Assembly: GCF_947488945.1 (NCBI RefSeq)
Contig: NZ_CANLBS010000037.1
Location: 1-38,083, forward strand
Origin: an uncultured Streptomyces sp.
GTDB taxonomy: Bacteria > Actinomycetota > Actinomycetes > Streptomycetales > Streptomycetaceae
Reading direction: 5' to 3'
Length of the DNA: 38,083 bases
A program made the position numbers and the translations under genes. The notes below the pieces were generated by a model, which ran no database searches, was not told where the DNA came from, and worked only from the letters and a program-made list of their open reading frames with translations. Each line of letters begins with the position of its first letter. Position 1 is the first letter of the stretch. This document shows, piece by piece, positions 17,115-23,643 of this stretch.

Positions 17115-17498
17115 TCCGGCCGCCCGCCCGTCCGGCCGCGGGGCCGGACGGGGGCCGCACCGGGCCGCCGCGACCGTTCGCCGGCCCGGCCACGGACCCG
17201 GCCGAAACCGCGCGCGGGTACCGGTGCGCCCCGGCCCGGACCCGGCACACCGGGCCCGGCCGGGGCGCACCGGCGTCCGGGCGTCGCCCGCCGTACATCC
17301 GACGATCACCCGCTTCGCGAAAACGGTACGAGCGCGTCACGTCCGCGCAGCACCCGCTTAACACGGCCCCGGCATAGTCATGGGTGTCGGCGGGGAGACC
17401 CGCCGGCACCACGGACGGCGACACGGACTACGGAGCGGCTCCCGGACCTCCGACGTCGCCAGGACGCGAGCGCCCGGCCCTGACCCGGACCGCGTCCC

Positions 17499-17557
17499 TC
17501 GCGGGGACCGCCGTCGTCCCGCCCCCCGGGTGACCGGGGGTGCGGCGGTCCCCGCGA
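17499..17557 (+). ncRNA. candidate structured RNA: two-tier hairpin
   Basis: A perfect 15-bp outer stem (17499-17513 with 17543-17557, TCGCGGGGACCGCCG and its complement) encloses an inner 7-bp stem (CCCCCGG 17523-17529 with CCGGGGG 17534-17540) capped by GTGA. It ends 12 nt before a separate terminator-like hairpin. It may be the 3' part of a small RNA, part of a long leader for the downstream gene, or a double terminator for cystathionine beta-synthase. The strand is assumed. Confidence 0.35.
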
Positions 17558-17569
17558 CATACGTCCGGA

Positions 17570-17598
17570 GCGGCCCACCGGTGATTCCGGTGGGCCGC
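17570..17598 (+). terminator. terminator-like hairpin
   Basis: GCGGCCCACCGG (17570-17581) pairs perfectly with 17587-17598 around a TGATT loop and is followed by TTCGTCGT. It lies 455 nt after the cystathionine beta-synthase stop, which is far for that gene and hints at an unseen transcript ending here. Confidence 0.55.
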
Positions 17599-17781
17599 TT
17601 CGTCGTGCCGGCCCCCGCAGAAGCGCGTCAGCCCGTCGCGGGATGGCCGTCCCACCACGCGCGTCCGGTCGTGCGCGGCCCCCTCCGCGGTTTCTCAGAC
17701 ACGACTCAGATACAGCCGCTAATCTCCGCGTCCGGAAGAACGGCCACCGGCCGTCGGACACCGGGAGAAGGGGTACGCCAA

Positions 17782-18348
17782 GTGGGTCGCGGAGCGCAGT
17801 CGTTGGCGAGAGTGGCCGTGGTGGTGCGGGCCGGGGCCGCGCCGATGTGGTGGTCGGGTCTGCTGGTCACCGGCGTCGGGGCACTCGTGCCGGGCGTCAC
17901 CGGGCGCAGGACCGGGCTGCTCACGGGCGCCGCGCTCTTCCTCGTCACCGTCGCCGCGGTGGCACTGGCGCGCGGGGGCCGGTACGGGGAACTGGCGAAG
18001 GGCGCCTCCCGGGCGGGCCGCACCGACTTCCTCCAGGACCGCGCGGTGACCGTGCGGAACTGGCGGCGTGCGCACCGCTGGTGGCTGCTCGGGGCCTTCG
18101 TGGCCGCTCTGGGTCTCGGCTTCGTGGTGCCGGGCGCGGCCGGGGCGGCGCTGGCCGGAGCCGGCGCCGGGCTGTGGCTGCGGGCGGTGCGCATCGGCCG
18201 GCGGGAGCGCGCCGCGGACGTCCTGTACTGGGTCCGCGCCGACCGGGTGGAGCGGGGCGATCCGGCCGGCAAGCAGGTCAGGGCTTTCCGGACGACGGGT
18301 CCGGCGGCGGGCGACGCCGCACCCGGTGGGGCGCGGCGCCGCCGCTGA
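17782..18348 (+). CDS. hypothetical membrane protein
   Basis: This 188-residue protein of unknown function has about four hydrophobic segments in two pairs (roughly residues 25-43 with 47-62, and 97-115 with 118-132). A charged central loop (GGRYGELAKGASRAGRTDFLQD) separates the pairs, and the C-terminal tail is basic. Both termini are predicted cytoplasmic. GTG at 17782 follows AAGGGG (17768-17773) with 8 nt spacing, so the longer open frame upstream is not used. It converges with the small gene ending at 18358. I recognise no family motif. Confidence 0.72.
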   Translation: MGRGAQSLARVAVVVRAGAAPMWWSGLLVTGVGALVPGVTGRRTGLLTGAALFLVTVAAVALARGGRYGELAKGASRAGRTDFLQDRAVTVRNWRRAHRWWLLGAFVAALGLGFVVPGAAGAALAGAGAGLWLRAVRIGRRERAADVLYWVRADRVERGDPAGKQVRAFRTTGPAAGDAAPGGARRRR

Positions 18349-18357
18349 GCCGGGCCG

Positions 18358-18732
18358 TCAGACCTCCAGCTCCGCCTCGATCCGCTTGAGCTGGTGGCGG
18401 GCCATCGCCAGGTTGGCCCGGACCTTGTCCAGCACCAGGTAGAGGAACAGGCCGTTGGTGCCACGGGCCTTGAGGAGGCGGATCAGGTGGTACTGACCGC
18501 CCAGGGTGATCAGGACGTCCTCGATCTCGTCCTTGATCCCCAGGTGCTCCATGGTGCGCAGCTTGGCGCGGATCACGTCCGTGTTGCCGGCGGCGGCGAC
18601 CTCCAGGTTGAAGTCCTTGCCACCCCCGAGCGTGCCCAGGGCCATGCCGCTGGTGTAGTCGACGAGGGCGACGCCGAGGGTGCCCTCGATCGACGACATC
18701 GCTTCCTTCAGTGCCGTTTCGGTGTTGGCCAT
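18358..18732 (-). CDS. small roadblock-fold-like protein, paralogue of the gene at 20169
   Basis: This is a 124-residue soluble protein without signal or membrane segment. It shares clear patterns with the product at 20169-20579. LVDYTSGMALGTLG corresponds to VVDWTSGLALGTIG there, and EDVLITLGGQYHLIRLL to EDVIVTTRTGYHVLRFV. LYLVLDKVRANLAMARHQL corresponds to LHLWLDRAEGNLALARIRL. The alternating strand-helix layout and length are compatible with a roadblock/LC7-like fold, but I see no textbook roadblock motif. ATG at 18732 has AAGGA upstream. It is separated by about 150 nt from the roadblock gene, so it may have its own promoter. Confidence 0.8.
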   Translation of the reverse strand: MANTETALKEAMSSIEGTLGVALVDYTSGMALGTLGGGKDFNLEVAAAGNTDVIRAKLRTMEHLGIKDEIEDVLITLGGQYHLIRLLKARGTNGLFLYLVLDKVRANLAMARHQLKRIEAELEV

Positions 18733-18880
18733 GCGAGCTCGTTCCTTTCCGTGGCCGGTCGTTCGACCGGATCTCTGGCTTCGTCCCCGGTGGGCAGGCG
18801 GGTCCTGCCGACGCTCCGTGCGCCCCGGGTCGGTGGTGCGAGTCGTTGTCCGGGCCCGCGGTGCGGACCCCCGCCCGTCG

Positions 18881-19339
18881 TCAGACGGGCCGCTGCGGCA
18901 GCGCGCGCGGCGGTGGGCCGCCGGCGGGCGGCGGGGACGCGGGGCGTTCGAGGCGCTTGACCGAGGCGTCGACCACCTCGCCGATGCGGGCGCTCGCCCG
19001 GCGGCCCTCCAGATGGAGCCGGCCGACGTTGATGCGGTCGGCGGCGAGCAGGGTGAGGACCGCGGAGGACCCCGCGGCGTAGGTGGCGACGTAACCCGAT
19101 TCGCCGCGCACGAGCAGTTCCCGGAAGCCCGCCCGGCCGGTGGCCTCCGTCATCCGGATCGCGACCCCGAGGGCGGCGGCGGTCAGCGCGGCCACGCTCT
19201 CGGCCTCGACGCCGGGGGTGTCGTGCGCGAGCACCAGCCCGTCGGTGCTGGCGCACAGCGCGCCGTGGACCAGCGGCACCCGTGCGCGCAGCCGCCGGAG
19301 TTCGTCGAGAACCTCGCGCAGTTCGCCCTCGGACACCAT
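18881..19339 (-). CDS. roadblock/LC7 domain protein (MglB-like)
   Basis: This 152-residue protein has a roadblock/LC7 domain at about residues 8-120: LRRLRARVPLVHGALCASTDGLVLAHDT at the start, then VAALTAAALGVAIRMTE, then ELLVRGESGYVATYAAGSSAVLTLLAADRINVGRL. Bacterial roadblock proteins typically act on Ras-like GTPases, as with MglB on MglA, and in Streptomyces conservons as CvnB. The last 20 residues are Pro-rich and disordered. ATG at 19339 has AGGAG 7 nt upstream. No GTPase, CvnA kinase or DUF742 gene is adjacent, so this is not a standard conservon. Confidence 0.88.
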   Translation of the reverse strand: MVSEGELREVLDELRRLRARVPLVHGALCASTDGLVLAHDTPGVEAESVAALTAAALGVAIRMTEATGRAGFRELLVRGESGYVATYAAGSSAVLTLLAADRINVGRLHLEGRRASARIGEVVDASVKRLERPASPPPAGGPPPRALPQRPV

Positions 19340-19377
19340 CGGCTGTCTCCTCCCGGCACGCTGTCTGAGCGCGCGTA

Positions 19378-20172
19378 TCACAAGGCCTCCAGGGCGTCTC
19401 GCAGGCGGCGCAGCAGGGCGACGTCGGGGTCCGCCGTGACCTCGGGGAACGACGGCCGCGCGGCGGCCGCCGTCACCCGTTCCTGCGGGTGGACGGTTCC
19501 CACCAGCCCGGCCGCCGCGAGCCTGCTCAGGTCCACCAGCGTGTGGAAGGCCGAACGGCCCAGCACCTGGGCGATGTCGGAGGCGGTACGGACTCCGTCG
19601 ACGAGCTCCAGCACCAGCCGCTGGCGCGCCGGCACGGGGCCTTCGGCGGTGTGTGCGGTCCGTGCCAGGGGGGCCGTGTCGGTCAGTCCCTCGGGCCAGA
19701 TCCGGTCCAGCAGTTCCCGGCGGCGGAGCGTCTCGCGCTGCACCGCGCCCACGGCGACGGGGCGTACGGGGCCGATCCAGTGCGACACCCCGTAGCGGAA
19801 CCGTGCCGGGGTGCGGGACGGGGAGAGCGCGAAGAACGCGGCGTCGTAGAGCGCGCCGAGATGGCACAACTCCAGGGCGCCGCCCGGTAAGTGGCCGCCG
19901 TCGACCAGATAGCGCCCGACCCGCCGGCCCGCCCCGGCCTGGGCCACCGCGTCCCACCAGCGTTCGTGGCGGAGCGCGCCCCCGGTGGTCAGCAGGACGT
20001 CGATGCCCGGGGTGGCGGGGCTCTCGGCGTGCACCACCTGACCGTCCGCCAGGTAGAGGGTGCCGCGGTCGCGCATCAGCGCTCCGGTGGCCCGCTCCGC
20101 GGCGAGCCGCTGGAGCATCGGGGACATGACCGCGGCGCTCTCCGTGCCGGACGGCGCGGCTCCGGCGCTCAC
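19378..20172 (-). CDS. DUF4388-like regulatory protein
   Basis: The first part of this 264-residue protein (about 18-120) reads like a DUF4388 domain: MLQRLAAERATGALMRDRGTLYLADGQVVHAESP, then GIDVLLTTGGALRHERWW. DUF4388 is common beside roadblock proteins and Ras-like GTPase systems in several bacteria. The C-terminal part (about 190-240) looks like a winged-helix segment (LVLELVDGVRTASDIAQVLGRSAFHTLVDLSRLAAAGLV), similar to that which follows DUF4388 in such proteins. GTG at 20172 overlaps the stop of the upstream gene (GTGA, 20169-20172), giving coupled translation. The function is unknown; a signalling adaptor is a reasonable guess. Confidence 0.78.
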   Translation of the reverse strand: MSAGAAPSGTESAAVMSPMLQRLAAERATGALMRDRGTLYLADGQVVHAESPATPGIDVLLTTGGALRHERWWDAVAQAGAGRRVGRYLVDGGHLPGGALELCHLGALYDAAFFALSPSRTPARFRYGVSHWIGPVRPVAVGAVQRETLRRRELLDRIWPEGLTDTAPLARTAHTAEGPVPARQRLVLELVDGVRTASDIAQVLGRSAFHTLVDLSRLAAAGLVGTVHPQERVTAAAARPSFPEVTADPDVALLRRLRDALEAL

Positions 20173-20579
20173 GCCAGGACCAGCCGCTCGGCCATCTCGC
20201 CGAGCCGGATGCGGGCGAGGGCGAGGTTGCCCTCGGCGCGGTCCAGCCAGAGATGGAGGAAGACACTGCTGTCGAAGGCCGTCTCCACGAACCGCAGCAC
20301 GTGGTAGCCGGTCCTGGTGGTGACGATGACGTCCTCGACCGGAAGCCCGGCTTCGTCGTCGGCGCCGTCCGGCTGCCCGTAGGGGGAGAGTGCGAAGGCG
20401 GGCTGTTCGGCCGCCATCCGGGCCACTTCGGCCGTCTCGGCGGCCGTGGCCTCGTGGTCGCCGTTGGGCGAGTCCCCGATGGTGCCGAGGGCGAGGCCGC
20501 TGGTCCAGTCGACGACGGCGGCGCCCCGTGCGCCGGGCAGCCGCATGACGTCGAGCAGACACTCGTCGATTCCGGGCAC
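20169..20579 (-). CDS. small roadblock-fold-like protein, paralogue of the gene at 18358
   Basis: This 136-residue soluble protein is the first gene of the four-gene group. It shares VVDWTSGLALGTIG, EDVIVTTRTGYHVLRFV and LHLWLDRAEGNLALARIRL with the last gene of the group (18358-18732). It carries an extra acidic loop (about residues 68-80, GQPDGADDEAGLP). GTG at 20579 is chosen because GAGGGG lies 8 nt upstream; the open frame continues back to 20672 in sequence that reads like promoter DNA. The function is unknown. Position and fold suggest partnership with the DUF4388 and roadblock proteins. Confidence 0.8.
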   Translation of the reverse strand: MPGIDECLLDVMRLPGARGAAVVDWTSGLALGTIGDSPNGDHEATAAETAEVARMAAEQPAFALSPYGQPDGADDEAGLPVEDVIVTTRTGYHVLRFVETAFDSSVFLHLWLDRAEGNLALARIRLGEMAERLVLA

Positions 20580-20895
20580 CGCTGATTCCCCTCCCCGACT
20601 GACATCAGGCTTGCGTGACCCAGAGGCTACGCATCGTGGCCGCCCGCCCGTGGAGGTTTTGGCATTTTCCATTGGTACATGCGGGTGACCATGCAGAGGA
20701 TATGAGGAGATGATGCGTGGGATAAGTGTGATCCAACGTCAGTTTCCGTGCAGGCGACTGTCGTTATCTGTCCGTTCCAGGTCGGACCACGGTGCTTTCA
20801 GGGTGTTTGCGATCAACTGATTTCCAGTGTGGACGCGTTGTGTGCAAGGCCGAGGACGTTGACGTGAACTAATCAAAATGATGGCCGGTTGCGTC
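20580..20895. other. A/T-richer upstream region of the roadblock group
   Basis: No gene is supported here. The segment 20640-20880 is clearly A/T-richer than its surroundings and likely holds the promoter and control sites of the gene at 20579. On the minus strand TAGCCT near 20627-20632 is a possible -10. No clean operator palindrome stands out. Confidence 0.5.
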
Positions 20896-20944
20896 CCGCA
20901 CGACACGGAGGGCCCGCCGACGGCGGGCCCTCCGTGTCGTGCGG
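20896..20944 (-). terminator. strong terminator of the sigma factor gene
   Basis: A perfect 22-bp stem (20896-20917 with 20923-20944) with a CGACG loop begins 29 nt past the sigma factor stop. It could act in both directions. Confidence 0.88.
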
Positions 20945-20972
20945 CGGGGCGGGTGCGGCCCCCTCCGCCGGA

Positions 20973-21986
20973 TCACTCGTCCAGGGTCAGGCCCCGGCGG
21001 AGCTTCACCAGCGTGCGCGAGAGCAGCCGGGAGACGTGCATCTGCGAGATGCCCAGCTCCTCGCCGATCTCGGACTGCGTCATGTTGGCGACGAACCGCA
21101 GCGACAGGATGGTGCGGTCGCGCTCCGGGAGCGAGGCGATCAGCGGCTTCAGGGACTCGATGTACTCGATGCCCGCGAGGCTGCGGTCCTCGTAACCGAT
21201 GCGGTCCGACAGCGAACCCTCGGTGTCGTCCTCCTCGGGCTTGGCGTCCAGCGAGCTCGCGGTGTACGCGTTGCTCGCCGCCATGCCCTCCACCACCTCG
21301 TCCTTGGTGATGCCGAGGCGTTCGGCCAGCTCGCCCGCGGTGGGGGAGCGGTCCAGCTTCTGGGACAGCTCGTCGCCGGCCTTGGCCAGGTCGAGCCGGA
21401 GCTCCTGGAGCCGGCGCGGGACGCGCACGGACCAGCTGGTGTCCCGGAAGAAGCGCTTGATCTCGCCGACGATCGTCGGCATAGCGAAGGTCGGGAATTC
21501 GACCCCGCGGTTCAGCTCGAACCGGTCGATCGCCTTGATCAGGCCGATCGTGCCGACCTGGACGATGTCCTCCATGGGTTCGCTGCGGGAGCGGAACCGG
21601 GAGGCGGCGAACTTGACCAGCGCGAGATTGAGCTCGACGAGGGTGTTGCGCACGTACGCGTGGTCGTACGTGCCCTCTTCGAGGGTTTCGAGACGCTCGA
21701 AGAGCGTCTTCGACAGCGCCCGGGCGTCCATCGCGCCCACCTGGGCGTAGGACGGGATCTCGGGAAGTCCTTCGAGTCCTTCACCGGCGAAGGCCGTTTC
21801 GATCTCGGCCTCGACGTCGGCTCCGGCGTCGGTGTGCGACGCGGACGTCGCGGTGGGGGCGGGTGGAGCGGGGGCTCTGCGCGGACCGGGGAGACGGCCC
21901 GCGGCGGGGGAGTCGGAATTGGTCGGTCCCTGAGGACATGCCGACGCCGCGTCGTGGGTACGCGAATCGTCGAGCCGGGGTGACAT
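20973..21986 (-). CDS. RNA polymerase sigma factor, SigB/SigF family
   Basis: This 337-residue alternative (stress/differentiation type) sigma factor begins with an unstructured Pro/Ala-rich tail (about 1-55). Region 2 then includes VELNLALVKFAASRF and DIVQVGTIGLIKAIDRFE, with FPTFAMPTIVGEIKRFFRD as region 2.4/3. Region 3 covers LSQKLDRSPTAGELAERLGI. Region 4 ends with ERDRTILSLRFVANMTQSEIGEELGISQMHVSRLLSR. ATG at 21986 has GGAGG 6 nt upstream. A STAS antagonist and an HATPase anti-sigma protein lie next to it, so partner switching is expected. It may correspond to S. coelicolor SigI, but I cannot confirm which paralogue it is. Confidence 0.93.
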   Translation of the reverse strand: MSPRLDDSRTHDAASACPQGPTNSDSPAAGRLPGPRRAPAPPAPTATSASHTDAGADVEAEIETAFAGEGLEGLPEIPSYAQVGAMDARALSKTLFERLETLEEGTYDHAYVRNTLVELNLALVKFAASRFRSRSEPMEDIVQVGTIGLIKAIDRFELNRGVEFPTFAMPTIVGEIKRFFRDTSWSVRVPRRLQELRLDLAKAGDELSQKLDRSPTAGELAERLGITKDEVVEGMAASNAYTASSLDAKPEEDDTEGSLSDRIGYEDRSLAGIEYIESLKPLIASLPERDRTILSLRFVANMTQSEIGEELGISQMHVSRLLSRTLVKLRRGLTLDE

Positions 21987-22100
21987 GGTTCTCCTCCATC
22001 GTTCTCGGCATATGGCTGCCGATGCCGATACGTGTTCCTGCGGTGAAGCGGCGCCTCCGAAGCCGGTAGAAATCCAAAGGTGGGGGGTGTCCCTCTACCC

Positions 22101-22125
22101 ATACCCGCTCGCCCGAGAGAGTTAC
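22101..22125 (-). promoter_or_regulatory. candidate SigB/SigF-type promoter of the sigma gene
   Basis: On the minus strand GTAAC, then GGGTAT after a spacer of about 14-15 nt, matches the general GTTT/GGGTAT layout of Streptomyces SigB-like promoters. It ends 115 nt before the sigma start. A second GGGTA lies immediately downstream. This suggests autoregulation or control by a related sigma factor. Confidence 0.5.
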
Positions 22126-22279
22126 AAGCTCCAATTGTCGCTTTATGTCCGCTTTATTGAGGTCTCTGGCTACCGCGCGACGCAGTTAACGCGTAATGTT
22201 TCAGGGACGTCGGCGCGAGCGCGCGGACCGCGGTGCGGACAGTGATCCGCACGTGACCATCGGCGAATGAGGGGCGGGC

Positions 22280-22648
22280 ATGGACCGCGGGACGGTCGGC
22301 AGTGCGAACCGGGGGCGACTTGAGGTCGAGACCCGGACCCAGGGGGCCAGCGAGATCGTTACCCCGGTGGGTGAGCTGGATCACCACACCGCCGATCTGC
22401 TGCGCGAGCCCCTGGAGCGCGCGGTCGATGAAGGGCGCGTGCGCCTGGTCGTCGACTGCTCGCGCCTCGATTTCTGCGACTCCACCGGACTGAACGTCCT
22501 CCTCGGCGCCCGCCTCAAGGCGGAAGAAGCCGGCGGAACGGTTCATCTGGCCGGGATGCAGCCCATGGTGGCGAGGGTCTTCGAGATCACCGGGGCCGAG
22601 GCGGTCTTCGCCGTCCACGGCACGCTCGAAGAGGCCCTGCACGCCTGA
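22280..22648 (+). CDS. STAS domain anti-sigma factor antagonist
   Basis: This 122-residue single STAS domain is of the SpoIIAA/RsbV/BldG type. The phosphorylatable Ser68 lies in LDFCDSTGLNVLL, and the following GGTVHLAGMQPMVARVFEITG is the usual helix-strand end. Unphosphorylated STAS proteins bind the HATPase anti-sigma factor and release sigma. ATG at 22280 has GAGGGG 6 nt upstream. It is divergent from the sigma gene and followed by the anti-sigma gene, but two hairpins separate them, so co-transcription is uncertain. Confidence 0.92.
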   Translation: MDRGTVGSANRGRLEVETRTQGASEIVTPVGELDHHTADLLREPLERAVDEGRVRLVVDCSRLDFCDSTGLNVLLGARLKAEEAGGTVHLAGMQPMVARVFEITGAEAVFAVHGTLEEALHA

Positions 22649-22651
22649 GCC

Positions 22652-22672
22652 GGCCGGCCCCGGGGGCCGGCC
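22652..22672 (+). terminator. hairpin after the STAS gene
   Basis: GGCCGGCCCC with GGGGCCGGCC forms a compact, very stable stem 3 nt past the STAS stop. It could end or attenuate transcription before the anti-sigma gene. Confidence 0.5.
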
Positions 22673-22757
22673 TCCCGCATGAATTGTTGCCCCTGCCACG
22701 CGATCGCGAGGTCCCGGTGGGTGTCGTCACGATTCGGACGGGCAGGAGAAGATCCTG

Positions 22758-22777
22758 GCGGGGCTTCGGAAGCCCGC
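22758..22777 (+). terminator. second hairpin between STAS and anti-sigma genes
   Basis: GCGGGGCTTC pairs with GAAGCCCGC (one bulged G) and is followed by TTCTTG. It lies 60 nt before the anti-sigma start. Confidence 0.4.
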
Positions 22778-22836
22778 TTCTTGTACGACTTTCTGTTCGA
22801 TGGCGACACACGGTGAATCGGTGAGGTGAAGCGCTG

Positions 22837-23334
22837 ATGAGCACCACCCGGCAGCATCCGCCGGGCGACCTCGGCCCTGAGCCGGACGGTGCGGGGACTC
22901 CCTCCGCCGACCCGGCGGAGCGGCAGTGGCGCAGGCTCTCCCTCAGAGAGGCCACCGGCGTCGTGCCGGCGGCCCGCGACTTCGCCCGGCAGGCGCTCCA
23001 CGACTGGGGCTGGCTCCCCGCGGAGAGCGCCGACCGCCGGGCGGCGGCCGAGGACGTCCTGCTGGTCGTCTCCGAACTGGTCACCAACGCCTGTCTGCAC
23101 GCCGAGGGGCCCGAAGAGCTCCGTCTCGGCCGCACCCCGCACTCCAAGGTGCTCCGGGTGGAGGTCGCCGACCGCGGGGCCGGCGAGCCGTCGCCGCGCA
23201 CCCCGCACCGGGCCGGCCGGCCCGGCGGGCACGGCATGTTCATCGTGCAGCGGCTGTGCCTGGACTGGGGCGTGGAACGCACCCCCGGCGAGACCGGTAA
23301 GACGGTCTGGGCGGAGCTCGCCGCCCCCGCGTAG
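22837..23334 (+). CDS. HATPase anti-sigma factor (RsbW/SpoIIAB-like)
   Basis: This 165-residue single-domain ATP-binding serine kinase is of the RsbW type. The N-box is VLLVVSELVTNACLHA, the G1 box VEVADRGAGEP, and the G2 region GGHGMFIVQRLCLDWGV. Such proteins hold their sigma factor inactive and phosphorylate the STAS partner; the sigma at 20973 and STAS at 22280 are the obvious partners. The first 30 residues are Pro/Gly-rich and probably disordered. ATG at 22837 has GAGGTGA 8 nt upstream. Streptomyces encodes dozens of such kinases, so cross-talk is possible. Confidence 0.88.
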   Translation: MSTTRQHPPGDLGPEPDGAGTPSADPAERQWRRLSLREATGVVPAARDFARQALHDWGWLPAESADRRAAAEDVLLVVSELVTNACLHAEGPEELRLGRTPHSKVLRVEVADRGAGEPSPRTPHRAGRPGGHGMFIVQRLCLDWGVERTPGETGKTVWAELAAPA

Positions 23335-23486
23335 CCCTCCGGCCTCCGGGGCCCGGCCCGCCGAGGGCCGGGCGAACCCGTACGGGAACCCCGTACACGG
23401 ACCACACGGACCCACAAAGCGGCCCCGACCCGTACGCGGTGACCGGCCCCGACCGCCCCGTCGGAGCCGGTCCCCGCACCGCACAG

Positions 23487-23520
23487 ACGAAGAGCGCGCC
23501 GCAGACGGCGCGCTCTTCGT
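23487..23520 (+). terminator. terminator after the anti-sigma gene
   Basis: A perfect 14-bp stem (23487-23500 with 23507-23520, ACGAAGAGCGCGCC and its complement) has a 6-nt loop. It is 150 nt past the stop. Confidence 0.65.
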
Positions 23521-23568
23521 GCGTACCGGGGCGCTGCTCTTGGTGCGTACCGGGGGCGCGACCGGACA

Positions 23569-23619
23569 CGGCCGAGGGCCGTCGCACCCGGTCGTCCCGG
23601 GTGCGACGGCCCTCGGCCG
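23569..23619 (-). terminator. strong terminator of the POT transporter gene
   Basis: A perfect 22-bp stem (23569-23590 with 23598-23619) has a 7-nt loop. It starts 25 nt past the minus-strand stop. The gap 23335-23643 otherwise holds only the other terminator and two copies of GTGCGTACCGGGG (near 23519 and 23543). Confidence 0.85.
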
Positions 23620-23643
23620 TTGCGGTGGCGGTGTGCCGTCGGG

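Larger units (their letters stand above)
17115..17781. other. 667-base intergenic region with strong RNA structure
   Basis: No open frame here looks like a gene. The left part (17115-17400) shows nothing I can name. The middle holds two strong hairpins, listed separately. The right part (17690-17760) is locally A/T-richer and probably contains the promoter for the gene at 17782. Confidence 0.6.

Noticed and set aside
18358..20579. Conservon (cvnABCD) assignment
   Set aside because: Only a roadblock gene is shared; the sensor kinase, DUF742 and GTPase genes that define a conservon are absent.
23519..23555. Direct repeat GTGCGTACCGGGG as an operator pair
   Set aside because: It lies between two convergent terminators, where no promoter is expected; most likely chance or local duplication.
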